This document shows positions 1 to 7,605 of a stretch of 64,000 bases of DNA, piece after piece. The stretch is from Aliiroseovarius sp. Z3 (GTDB taxonomy: Bacteria > Pseudomonadota > Alphaproteobacteria > Rhodobacterales > Rhodobacteraceae). Every line of letters begins with the position of its first letter. The first letter of the stretch is position 1. Location: contig NZ_JAFMZK010000009.1 of assembly GCF_029105185.1 (NCBI RefSeq), forward strand, positions 62,001 to 126,000, read 5' to 3'. Made by a program: the position numbers and the translations under genes. The notes beneath the pieces were generated by a model, which saw only the letters and a list, made by a program, of their open reading frames with translations, did no database searches and was not told the DNA's origin.

Positions 1-506
1 CCTTCCATCTTCGGCATGTTTTCAACCTTGCCGACATCCTTGGTGTCTTCTGCGACCCGCTCAAGAAGTTCGCGACCAAGATTCTGGTGCGCCATCTCGC
101 GCCCCCGGAACCGCAGTGTCACTTTAACCTTGTCGCCGTTTTCCAGAAACTTGAACACGTTCCGCATCTTCACGTTATAGTCATGCGTGTCGGTGTTGGG
201 GCGGAACTTGACCTCTTTCACCTCGATGGTTTTCTGCTTCTTGCGGGCTTCGCTTTCCCGCTTCTGCTGTTCATATTTGAACTTGCCGAAATCCATAATC
301 TTACAGACGGGCGGCGATGCGTTGGGCGAAATTTCCACCAGATCAAGCCCGGCATCTTCGGCCATCAGCATAGCTTGCGCAGGCGTGACAACACCTACGT
401 TTTCGCCATCGGCGCCAATCAGTCGAATTTCGGGGGCCTTGATGCGCTCGTTTACGCGGGGGCCGGTGTCGCGCGTGGGCGGCGCGTTGTGAGGTCTGCG
501 GGCTAT
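1..506 (-). CDS. infC: Translation initiation factor IF-3, 3' end cut by window edge
   Basis: IF-3 binds the 30S subunit, blocks premature 50S joining and checks the start codon and initiator tRNA. About 168 codons are present of a usual 170-180; the C-terminus lies outside the window. Visible landmarks are the N-terminal [13 protein letters not shown] segment, [20 protein letters not shown], the Lys-rich linker ([14 protein letters not shown]) and the start of the C-terminal domain ([17 protein letters not shown]). Start: an in-frame TGA lies eight codons upstream and no ATG, GTG or TTG lies between it and the conserved protein; the only sensible initiator is ATA at 506-504, preceded by AAGGA with good spacing. 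Rare starts are known for infC because IF-3 represses its own mRNA by rejecting them. An out-of-frame ATG GCA CAA TAG overlaps the start. The identity is certain, the start nearly so. Confidence 0.96.
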   Translation of the reverse strand, partial: MARRPHNAPPTRDTGPRVNERIKAPEIRLIGADGENVGVVTPAQAMLMAEDAGLDLVEISPNASPPVCKIMDFGKFKYEQQKRESEARKKQKTIEVKEVKFRPNTDTHDYNVKMRNVFKFLENGDKVKVTLRFRGREMAHQNLGRELLERVAEDTKDVGKVENMPKME

Positions 507-615
507 TGTGCCATTCCTTCTGACGTTTCAATATTCTTCGGATGCGGAAGTTAAGGCCCATGCAGGTGTGTTTCAACCCGATAAAACGTTTTGCGAAAGA
601 TTGTTTCCGGTGACT

Positions 616-639
616 GTTGATTTGACGTCAAAAGTCAAC
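616..639. promoter_or_regulatory. Palindrome in the infC / Ala-rich gene divergent region
   Basis: The 300-base gap 507-806 holds no RNA gene or ORF that I can support. It contains a perfect 12-bp palindrome (TTTGACGTCAAA, 621-632) flanked by a further inverted pair, GTTGA (616-620) and TCAAC (635-639). Both strands read TTGAC half-sites, so the element could be an operator or overlapping -35 boxes for the divergent promoters of infC and the gene at 807. Function is inference. Confidence 0.3.
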
Positions 640-806
640 GCGTCCCACGTTTTTTGGCTGATATCTTACGATATTTCCGCTGGATTGGCGTTTTGACGCG
701 CATTGGATGAAACTCCCCTTGCGCTTGATCGGCTTAGCCCTCACATCCCTCTTGGATGCCGTGCAGGTCTGTGCGGCGCATGTATAGACAAGTTGAGGAT
801 GTCGAC

Positions 807-1511
807 ATGAAAAACACCGTTATCGCCGCTGGAATTGTGATCGTTGCCGCCGTGGGCGGCTATATCTGGTACAACAACAACCAGGCCAAGATGATTGCTG
901 AAGAGGCTGCAGCAGAAGCCGCCGCACAAGCAGAAGCTGCCGAGCAAGCAGCAGCTGAGGCCGCTGCAAAAGCCGAAGCAGAAGCCAAAGCGGCCGCGGA
1001 TGCTGCCGCCGAAGAAGCTGCAGCCGCTGAAGCAGCCGCCAAGGAAGCTGCCGAACAGGCCGCCGAAGAAGCCGCCACCGCCGCTGATGCTGCAGGCCAG
1101 GCTGTTCAGGATTCAGCTGATGCCGCTGGTGACGCCGTGCAGGGTGCGGCCGACGCGGTTGGCGACACGCTGAACGAGGCTGGCGAAGCCGTCACCGATG
1201 CCGTTGAAGGTGCGATCGACTCCGTCACCGGAGCCGCCAGCGACGCCGCGGAAACTGCGACACCTGAAGCTGGCACCGATGCCGCCGCCGAAGGTGCTGC
1301 AGAGGCTACGGCAGAGACATCGGCGGACGCCACGCCTGAGGCTCTGACCCAACAGGGTTTTGATGCCGCGAAGGTGAACGAGATGATTGATAACTCGTCG
1401 CTGGGCGAGGCTGAGAAGGCCGGTTTGAAAGCCGCTGTTGAAGCCGCCGCAAGCAATCCGGCCCTTCTGGAAGCTGCGATCAATCAGGTCAAAAGTGCGC
1501 TGGGCATGTAA
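807..1511 (+). CDS. Ala/Glu-rich membrane-anchored protein, function unknown
   Basis: 234 residues. Residues about 4-20 (VIAAGIVIVAAVGGYIW) form one hydrophobic N-terminal anchor, followed by a long Ala/Glu/Lys-rich stretch predicted to be helical or coiled coil (roughly residues 30-170), then a compact non-repetitive C-terminal module of about 60 residues (TQQGFDAAKVNEMIDNSS...VKSALGM). The layout recalls TolA-like or stalk proteins, but no recognised domain is visible, so I give no function. Start ATG 807 has GAGGA eight bases upstream; an upstream in-frame ATG at 756 lacks a site. The gene stands alone and ends in a strong terminator. The low-complexity centre creates large shadow ORFs on the other frames. 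Confidence 0.8.
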   Translation: MKNTVIAAGIVIVAAVGGYIWYNNNQAKMIAEEAAAEAAAQAEAAEQAAAEAAAKAEAEAKAAADAAAEEAAAAEAAAKEAAEQAAEEAATAADAAGQAVQDSADAAGDAVQGAADAVGDTLNEAGEAVTDAVEGAIDSVTGAASDAAETATPEAGTDAAAEGAAEATAETSADATPEALTQQGFDAAKVNEMIDNSSLGEAEKAGLKAAVEAAASNPALLEAAINQVKSALGM

Positions 1512-1531
1512 GCCCCGGTTTTAGAACAGAG

Positions 1532-1566
1532 AAACGCCGCGCAGAATTCTGCGCGGCGTTTTTTTA
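1532..1566 (+). terminator. Rho-independent terminator after the Ala-rich gene
   Basis: Near-perfect stem AAACGCCGCGCAG / CTGCGCGGCGTTT with an AATT loop, followed by a run of T, 20 bases after the stop codon. Confidence 0.9.
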
Positions 1567-1599
1567 TCATCCGTCGGTTCGAGGCGCGGGGGGCGATGA

Positions 1600-2454
1600 T
1601 CAGTCCAGAAACGCCTTTTCAACCACGTATTGCTTGGGTTGCGAGTTCGCCCCTTCCTCAAGGCCCGCCTCTTCCAGCAGTTCCTTGAGCTCCAGATTGA
1701 ACGGCAGGTTGCCGCAGATCATGGCGCGGTCGTTTTCGGGGCAAAGCGGTTCAACACCCAGATCCGCAAACAGCTCGCCCGAGCGGATCAGGTCGGTGAT
1801 GCGGCCCATTTTCGGGCTCTCTTCACGGGTGGTGGTCGGGTAGTATTTGATCTTCTTCCAGAAGCCTTCGCCGATCACCTCGTTTAGAAGCTCGTCGTCC
1901 TTCAACGCCTCGATCAGGTTCGCGCCATAGGTCAGTTCACCCACTTCGCGGCATGTATGGGTGATGATGATCTCGTCATAGTCTTCATAGGTCTGCGGCT
2001 CGCGCAGCAGGGACGCGAAGGGCGCAAAGCCGGTGCCGGTGGCAAAGAACCAGATGCGCTTGCCGGGGATCAGCGCGTCATGCACCAAGGTGCCAACAGG
2101 TTTCGGGCGCAGGATGATCTGATCGCCCGCCTTGATGTGCTGCAATTTCGAGGTCAGCGGGCCGTCCGGCACCTTGATTGAATAAAACTCCAGCTCTTCA
2201 TCCCAAGACGGGCTGGCGATCGAATAGGCGCGCAGAAGCGGTTTCTGCTTGCCTGTTTTGGGGTCCGGGTCGCCCATCAGCCCGATCATCACGAACTCGC
2301 CCGACCGAAAGCGCAGGGTTTGCGGCCGCGTGCAGCGGAACCGGAACAGGCGGTCAGTGTAATGCTCGACCTCGGTCACAGTTTGCGCATCCGGCAGGGT
2401 GGGCACGGGTTTCACTTTGGTTTCAGCATCCATAACGGGCGTCACTTCATTCAT
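1600..2454 (-). CDS. fpr: Ferredoxin--NADP(+) reductase
   Basis: FAD enzyme that passes electrons between NADPH and ferredoxin/flavodoxin; here it probably supplies reduced ferredoxin to the sulfite reductase encoded just upstream. 284 residues. The FAD-binding RxYS-type motif is seen in LLRAYSIASP, the FAD/phosphate segment in RFRSGEFVMIGL, the NADP-binding GTGFAPFASLLR glycine-rich turn and a C-terminal NLPFN..ELL segment followed by KQYVVEKAFLD. Start: ATG 2454 gives the usual N-terminus (MNEVTPV); ATG 2460 and TTG 2463 are possible, none with a strong ribosome site. It is the last gene of the sulfate-assimilation string, separated from the DUF934 gene by about 70 bases. Confidence 0.93.
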   Translation of the reverse strand: MNEVTPVMDAETKVKPVPTLPDAQTVTEVEHYTDRLFRFRCTRPQTLRFRSGEFVMIGLMGDPDPKTGKQKPLLRAYSIASPSWDEELEFYSIKVPDGPLTSKLQHIKAGDQIILRPKPVGTLVHDALIPGKRIWFFATGTGFAPFASLLREPQTYEDYDEIIITHTCREVGELTYGANLIEALKDDELLNEVIGEGFWKKIKYYPTTTREESPKMGRITDLIRSGELFADLGVEPLCPENDRAMICGNLPFNLELKELLEEAGLEEGANSQPKQYVVEKAFLD

Positions 2455-2522
2455 GTGCATCAACGGGGCACGCGGCCCCGTCCTTTTCTGTCAGCGTATA
2501 TAGGGAGGTTCAGGGAAAGGGT

Positions 2523-2933
2523 CTAGCCAGTCAGCCGCGACCTATAGTCATAGGCTTGCCAATCCGCGCGCGACAACCAATCGGCCTCGGGCTGGCGCAA
2601 GGACAGGTTTTCGGTGATCTCGACCTCGTCAAAGCCCGATCGCCGTGCCATGGCATATTGGTCCGAGATCACATGCCCATGGGCGCGCAACCGGCCTGTA
2701 TATCCCAGCAGGCGCAACTGGCGTCCCAGCGTGAAACCACGCCCATCCGCGAATGACGGAAAGTCGATGCGGATCATGTCGACGCCAACCATCAGATGCG
2801 CCAGCGCGGCGGGGTCGGTGTCGGATGACAGATGCAGCCCGCGCGTGTCATTGGCGGCGCGCTCGTCGGTTGTGGCAAAGCCGTTTTCCCAATCGTCATG
2901 GGCAAAGCCCGCGTCGGTTACGATCACAGTCAT
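2523..2933 (-). CDS. DUF934 family protein of the sulfite reductase operon
   Basis: 136 residues, N-terminus MTVIVTDAGFAHDDW, with the family's typical GVDMIRIDFPSFADGRGF block and C-terminal SRADWQAYDYRSRL. DUF934 proteins are found next to cysI/cysH in many proteobacteria and are thought to assist sulfite or sulfate reduction; the chemistry is unknown. Its ATG overlaps the cysH stop by four bases (ATGA), indicating translational coupling. I chose ATG 2933 because the upstream part of the longer frame is the cysH reading region. Confidence 0.9.
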   Translation of the reverse strand: MTVIVTDAGFAHDDWENGFATTDERAANDTRGLHLSSDTDPAALAHLMVGVDMIRIDFPSFADGRGFTLGRQLRLLGYTGRLRAHGHVISDQYAMARRSGFDEVEITENLSLRQPEADWLSRADWQAYDYRSRLTG

Positions 2934-3670
2934 GCGCTTGCTCCTACTCTTACCATTTTGCCATCCACGAAATGGATGCCACATTCCGTTTTTTCCGCCC
3001 CTCTCCAGCGTCCGGCGCGAGGGTCTTCCCCGGGTTTTACCGGCGAGGTGCAGGGCGCACAACCAATGCTGGGGAAGCCCCGGTTCACCAGCGGGTGACG
3101 CGGCAGGCGGTTGTTGATCATGTAGTCGCGCACGTCTTCAGATGCCCAATGGGCCAGCGGGTTGACCTTCAACCGGTCTTCTTCGGCCTCGAAGAATTCC
3201 AAATCGACGCGCTTGCCGCCCTGAAAGCGTTTGCGCCCTGTGATCCAGCCGTCAAAGCCCTGAAGGGCAGTCTCCAGCGGTTCGACCTTGCGCAGCTCGC
3301 AGCAGGCATCGGTGTCAGCCAGATGCAGGATGTTGTCCGGGTCGCGCTTGAACAGCTCGTTTGCGTCCGGATGGATAACGCGCACATCGGTCAGGCCCAG
3401 TTTTTCTGACACCTCGACCTGATAATCCAGCGTCTCCTGAAACAGCATCTGCGTGTCCAGAAAGATCACGGGAACCGAGCGGTCGATATGTGCCACCATA
3501 TGCAGCAAAACGACGCTTTCTGCGCCGAAGCTGGAAACCATGGCCAGAGCGCCGATGGTGCTGTCGGTCAGGGCACGTTCGATCACAGACGTGGCAGAAT
3601 GGTGCTTGTAGCGCGCATTCAACGTCTCGACCCGTTCAGCGGGGGCGGCAAGGGGGGCTTCAAGCGGCAT
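2930..3670 (-). CDS. cysH: Phosphoadenylyl/adenylyl-sulfate reductase
   Basis: Reduces activated sulfate (APS or PAPS) to sulfite with thioredoxin or glutathione. 246 residues. The paired cysteines CC (DACCELRKV) and CAPC (SIGCAPCTSP) that bind a 4Fe-4S cluster are present, together with the catalytic ECGIH near the C-terminus; this cysteine set is typical of the APS-using (plant/bacterial type) reductases. The SSFGAESVVLLHM P-loop-like segment binds the nucleotide. ATG 3670 overlaps the end of cysI by 11 bases, so the two are co-translated. A 5'-phosphate specificity (APS versus PAPS) cannot be proven from the sequence, but the FeS cysteines favour APS. Confidence 0.94.
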   Translation of the reverse strand: MPLEAPLAAPAERVETLNARYKHHSATSVIERALTDSTIGALAMVSSFGAESVVLLHMVAHIDRSVPVIFLDTQMLFQETLDYQVEVSEKLGLTDVRVIHPDANELFKRDPDNILHLADTDACCELRKVEPLETALQGFDGWITGRKRFQGGKRVDLEFFEAEEDRLKVNPLAHWASEDVRDYMINNRLPRHPLVNRGFPSIGCAPCTSPVKPGEDPRAGRWRGAEKTECGIHFVDGKMVRVGASA

Positions 3671-5330
3671 TGGTCTTGGCCTCCTCGGGATAAAGGGCGG
3701 CTTTGAAGGGGGCTTCCCCCAGCCGACGGAAGGCGTCGATGAAGGTTTCGCTCTCATCCTCGCGCAGGTCCAGATAGGCCAGAACCACACGCTCCACAGC
3801 AGGCACGATCTGGTCGTAGGCAAAGCCGGGGCCTGCCCGTTTGCCGATTGCCGTGTCAGGTCCAGCGTCACCACCAAGTGTGATCTGATAATTCTCGACG
3901 CCAGCGCGATCCAAGCCGAGGATGCCGATATGGCCCAGATGGTGGTGGCCGCAGGCGTTGATGCAGCCCGAGATCTTGATTTGCAGATGACCCACGTCGT
4001 GTTCGATCTTCAACGCGTCGAACCGTTCGGCGATCTCTTGCGCGACGGGGATCGAACGGGCGGTGGCCAGCGCGCAGTAATCCATGCCGGGGCAGGCGAT
4101 GATGTCCGAGATCAGACCCGCATTCGCTGTTGCCATGCCGTGATCGCGCAGGGCCGCGTAGATCGCGGGCAGGTCGGCGCGGTGCACATGCGGCAGGATC
4201 ACGTTCTGTTCGTGGCTGATGCGGATGTCGCCATGGCCGTATTGCTCGGCCAGATCGGCGATCACGCGCATCTGGTCGGCGCTTGCATCGCCGGGTGTTG
4301 CGCCATGGGCTTTCATCGAAATGGTAACGATGCCGTACCCTTCCGCGCGGTGGTCATCGACATTGGTGTCGCTCCACGACCGGAACACGGGGTCGGCATC
4401 GCGGGCGGCGTGATAGCCGTCCAGCGCTGCGGTCTTGAATTCGGGTGCCCGGAAGTTGGCAGCGATGTCGGCGAAATGCGCCTGATCGACGCCCGAGAAC
4501 AGCGGACGAAGCTGGGCAAAGCGTGCTTCGACCAATTCGCTGATCTTGTCGATCCCGTTCTCCATCGTGGTGATCTTGATCCGCGCCTTATACTTGTTAT
4601 CGCGACGGCCCAACGTGTTGTAGACGCTGACAATCGCCTCGACATAAGGCAGCAGGTCGGCGCGGGGCAGGAAGTCTTTCAGAACCTGACCGACGACCGG
4701 GGTACGACCAAGGCCGCCACCCACGATGATCTGATAGCCGACCTCGCCCGCGTCGTTCTGGACGATACGGATGCCAATGTCATGGGCCTTGGTGACGGCG
4801 CGATCCGCTTTGGATCCGGTCACGGCGAGCTTGAATTTGCGCGGCAGGAACTGGAATTCCGGGTGATCGGTGGACCACTGGCGCAACAGTTCGGCGGTGG
4901 GGCGGGGGTCTTCGACCTCGTCTGCGGCGGCGCCAGCGAAGTGGTCGGCCGTCACGTTGCGGATCGTGTTGCCCGAGGTTTGGATGGCATGCATCCCCAC
5001 ATCCGCCAAGGCATCCAACATATCTGGAATGTCCGCCAGACGGGGCCAGTTATACTGGATGTTCTGGCGGGTGGTCCAATGGCCGTAACCTTTGTCCCAA
5101 CGCTCGGAAATCATCGCAAGTTGGCGCATCTGGTTGGGATTGAGCGAGCCATAGGGGATCGCCACCCGCAGCATATAGGCATGCAATTGCAGATAGACGC
5201 CGTTCATCAGGCGCAGGGGTTTGAACTCATCCTCGGTCAGTGCGCCGGAAATGCGGCGTGCCACCTGGGCGCGGAACTGGCTGACGCGGTTGCGCACAAA
5301 GCCTTCGTCGAAATTGTTGTAGTCATACAT
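3660..5330 (-). CDS. cysI: Assimilatory sulfite reductase hemoprotein
   Basis: Six-electron reduction of sulfite to sulfide with siroheme and 4Fe-4S. 556 residues. Two nitrite/sulfite-reductase ferredoxin-like half domains (MNGVYLQLHAYMLRVAIPYG near the N-terminus, and GYGIVTISMKAHGATPG later) and two 4Fe-4S/siroheme domains are visible. The cluster cysteines appear as CPGMDYCALA and KISGCINACGHHHLGHIG. Start ATG 5330 (MYDYNNFDEGFVRNR). Upstream DUF2849 overlaps it by eight bases and cysH overlaps its end. The electron donor is likely ferredoxin via the fpr gene downstream. No siroheme synthase gene (cysG) is in this operon. Confidence 0.95.
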   Translation of the reverse strand: MYDYNNFDEGFVRNRVSQFRAQVARRISGALTEDEFKPLRLMNGVYLQLHAYMLRVAIPYGSLNPNQMRQLAMISERWDKGYGHWTTRQNIQYNWPRLADIPDMLDALADVGMHAIQTSGNTIRNVTADHFAGAAADEVEDPRPTAELLRQWSTDHPEFQFLPRKFKLAVTGSKADRAVTKAHDIGIRIVQNDAGEVGYQIIVGGGLGRTPVVGQVLKDFLPRADLLPYVEAIVSVYNTLGRRDNKYKARIKITTMENGIDKISELVEARFAQLRPLFSGVDQAHFADIAANFRAPEFKTAALDGYHAARDADPVFRSWSDTNVDDHRAEGYGIVTISMKAHGATPGDASADQMRVIADLAEQYGHGDIRISHEQNVILPHVHRADLPAIYAALRDHGMATANAGLISDIIACPGMDYCALATARSIPVAQEIAERFDALKIEHDVGHLQIKISGCINACGHHHLGHIGILGLDRAGVENYQITLGGDAGPDTAIGKRAGPGFAYDQIVPAVERVVLAYLDLREDESETFIDAFRRLGEAPFKAALYPEEAKTNAA

Positions 5331-5649
5331 GAGCGAAAGCCTCCTGCGAAGCCGTGGCGGATTGTTTGCCATGGAAGCGGTTCGACGGGCCTTTGGCACG
5401 GAATGCTTCTCGGAAATGGGTTGGTTCGGGGCCGTTTGGACCTGCTTTCGCGTCGGCCAGATAGGGGCCAACAGCGATTTCCGGCTGCGTGTTTGCCAAG
5501 GCAAGCTGTGTTTCGGCTTCGGCCTCGTCCTCGATCAGCCATGCCATACACATGTCGCGCACCCAGGCGCCATTGCGGGCCAGATAAATCACATCACCTT
5601 CAACAAGGTCGTTTGCGGTTACCACTTTGGGTGTGAAGGGGCGGGGCAT
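5323..5649 (-). CDS. DUF2849 domain protein
   Basis: 108 residues, N-terminus MPRPFTPKVVTANDLVEGDV, then AWVRDMCMAWLIEDEAEAE. DUF2849 proteins lie directly upstream of cysI in many Rhodobacteraceae; the role is unknown. It opens the sulfate-assimilation operon, ends inside the first codons of cysI (eight-base overlap) and starts about 140 bases from the divergent Lrp-type gene. The shared region 5650-5789 has a small inverted pair CCCAT/ATGGG at 5695-5706 that could be a regulator half-site. Confidence 0.85.
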   Translation of the reverse strand: MPRPFTPKVVTANDLVEGDVIYLARNGAWVRDMCMAWLIEDEAEAETQLALANTQPEIAVGPYLADAKAGPNGPEPTHFREAFRAKGPSNRFHGKQSATASQEAFAHV

Positions 5650-5789
5650 GGCCGATCCTTTCTTATTGCGTTCCCGCCCTATATAGGACATTTTCCCATC
5701 AATGGGCGATATGCGGCGGCAGATAAGGAACTTTGTTTCGGTTTGGCGATGTCGCAGAACGTATGGACCAAAAGAAGGAAGAAAACGAA

Positions 5790-6251
5790 ATGTCTGTTCG
5801 GCTGGACGAGATTGACCGGAAAATTCTGCGCGAGCTGCAAGGCGACGCGGGTCAGTCACTGGACGTGATCGCCAAGAAAGTCGGGTCGTCCAAGACCCCG
5901 GTCTGGAACCGGATTCGCAAGATGCGCGAAGCTGGTGTGATCGGCAAGAACACAATGGTGATGGATGCCGACAGCCTTGGATTCGAGGCGTGTTTTTTCG
6001 TTCTGATCCGCACGTCGGAACATGATGCCGATTGGCAGGACAGTTTCCTGAAAGCGTTGATGGCACGTCCAGAGGTGATGGAAGCGCACCGTCTGGCGGG
6101 CGAGATCGACTATATCCTGAAGGTCCGCGTAAAGAATGCCCGCGCCTATGACGAATTCTATCAGGCGCTGATTTCCGAGGTGAGGATTTTCAATGTCACC
6201 GCGCTTCTGTCGATGGAAGAGATCAAGTTTTCGACCGAGTTGCCGATCTGA
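5790..6251 (+). CDS. Lrp/AsnC family regulator, probable sulfate-assimilation regulator
   Basis: 153 residues. N-terminal HTH (LDEIDRKILRELQGDAGQ ... IAKKVGSSKTPVWNRIRKM) and a C-terminal RAM/effector domain (EVMEAHRLAGEIDYILKVRV). Lrp-type proteins bind as octamers and sense amino acids; divergent placement against DUF2849-cysI-cysH suggests control of cysteine synthesis. ATG 5790 is preceded by GAAGGAAG; ATG 5763 (MDQKKEEN) is an alternative in the same frame. Effector not inferable. Confidence 0.9.
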   Translation: MSVRLDEIDRKILRELQGDAGQSLDVIAKKVGSSKTPVWNRIRKMREAGVIGKNTMVMDADSLGFEACFFVLIRTSEHDADWQDSFLKALMARPEVMEAHRLAGEIDYILKVRVKNARAYDEFYQALISEVRIFNVTALLSMEEIKFSTELPI

Positions 6252-6284
6252 CGTGACGCTGCTTCGGTGGCCCGCTGCGCGTGC

Positions 6285-6358
6285 CTGAGGGGCGCTGCCC
6301 CTCCGCGCAAAGCCCTTGGCTTCGCGCTTCCCCGGGATATTTTCAGCCAGAAGAAGGG
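6285..6358. repeat. Dispersed intergenic repeat, copy 1
   Basis: Composite element between the Lrp gene and the P450 gene. It has a GGGGCGCTGCCCC palindrome, a second hairpin (GCGCAAAGCC / GGCTTCGCGC) and the core CCCGGGATATTTTCAGCCAG followed by AAGAAG. The same order of parts is found at 15071-15183, and the core alone at 21808-21844. It lies just after the P450 stop and may act as its terminator. Confidence 0.7.
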
Positions 6359-6371
6359 CCTGACGTCCAGA

Positions 6372-7547
6372 TCAGCATCGCACCATGAGCCGTTCAAGCC
6401 CGTGGAAATGATAGACATTGCCATATTGCGGCGGGGCGGTAAGGTGCAGGTCCGGGCAGCGATCAAACAGGATTGGAAGGGCGCGTGACAGTTCCAGACG
6501 CGCCAGCGGCGCGCCGATGCAGAAATGCGCGCCTGCGCCGAAGGATGTGTTGGGTTTGATCGGCCGCGCGGGGTCGAAAATATCGGGATCGTCCCACACA
6601 TCCGGGTCGCGATTTGCCCCGCCCAGCAGCAGACCGATCTTGTCGCCACGCTTCAATTCGTGCCCGTAAAGCACCGTATCCTCATAGACATATCGCGCGA
6701 ACATGTGCAGTGGCGGGTCGAAACGGAGAGTTTCCTCGATCGTTGTATCGCGTGTGTCTGGGGCAAGGGCTGATACGGGCGTCTTCTGTTCCAGAAGGGT
6801 TTTCACCGCGATCGCCATCGCATGAACGGTCGCTTCGTGGCCTGCGTTCAAAAGCAGGATACAGGTCGAGATGAGTTCGTCGCCAGACAGTTTCTCGCCT
6901 TCCGATTCAGCGGCGATCAGCTCGGTGATCAGGTCGTCGCGTGGATCGTTGCGGCGATGCTCGATGTAATCTCGCAAGTAAGCGACGAAGGCTTCGGTCG
7001 CAGCGATCGCCTCGTTTTCGACTGCGCGGGTGCGGCGGGCCTGATACATCGAGACCATGGCGTTTGACCATTTCAGCAAGTCATCCGCCATGCCTTCCGG
7101 GACACCCAGCAATCGGCAGATCAGAATAATGGGAATGCGTGTGGCGAACGCAGGAAGCAGGTCAAATTCGCCGGGTGGAAAGGCGTCAATCAATTGATGG
7201 GCCAGCGCATCAATCTCTGGCCCAAGGCCAGCAATCCGCCGGCTGGTGAAGGCACGCAGCACCAGCTTGCGCAGCCGCGTGTGGCGGGGGGCTTCCAGTT
7301 CCAGCATGGAATGGGCTTCAACCGCATAGAAAGGGGCAAGATGGTCGGGAAACGCGAGTGGTTCAACCGGTTCACGCCCGAACCTGCGGTCGCGCAGAAG
7401 TGTATTCACCGCGCGGAAACTGACCGCCATCGGCATGTCATACTCGTCCCACCAGAAGATATCGCCACCCGCACGGGCACGGTCATAAAACGCATAGGGG
7501 TTCTGGATAAAGTCGGGGTCGGTGGGGGACTGGGGCAGGCGTAACAT
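6372..7547 (-). CDS. Cytochrome P450
   Basis: Heme-thiolate monooxygenase, 391 residues, soluble bacterial class (no membrane anchor). Seen: I-helix LLNAGHEATVHAM with the oxygen-activating AGxxxT, ExxR in TIEETLRFDPP, and the heme-binding loop FGAGAHFCIGAPLARLE with the cysteine ligand. Substrate cannot be deduced, and no ferredoxin or reductase gene adjoins it. It is divergent from dctB; only about 60 bases separate the ATG from the dctB start chosen here, so promoters must overlap coding sequence or be very short. Repeat copy 1 follows its stop. Confidence 0.95.
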   Translation of the reverse strand: MLRLPQSPTDPDFIQNPYAFYDRARAGGDIFWWDEYDMPMAVSFRAVNTLLRDRRFGREPVEPLAFPDHLAPFYAVEAHSMLELEAPRHTRLRKLVLRAFTSRRIAGLGPEIDALAHQLIDAFPPGEFDLLPAFATRIPIILICRLLGVPEGMADDLLKWSNAMVSMYQARRTRAVENEAIAATEAFVAYLRDYIEHRRNDPRDDLITELIAAESEGEKLSGDELISTCILLLNAGHEATVHAMAIAVKTLLEQKTPVSALAPDTRDTTIEETLRFDPPLHMFARYVYEDTVLYGHELKRGDKIGLLLGGANRDPDVWDDPDIFDPARPIKPNTSFGAGAHFCIGAPLARLELSRALPILFDRCPDLHLTAPPQYGNVYHFHGLERLMVRC

Positions 7548-7605
7548 GGGCGCATGGTCGTCAAAGCGGCTGGCCTTTGCAAGCGCGGCTTTCTATTCTT
7601 TGCTC

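Noticed and set aside
3930-5636. 568-residue ORF on the plus strand across cysI
   Set aside because: Lies opposite the well-conserved cysI frame; high-GC antisense shadow with no domain.
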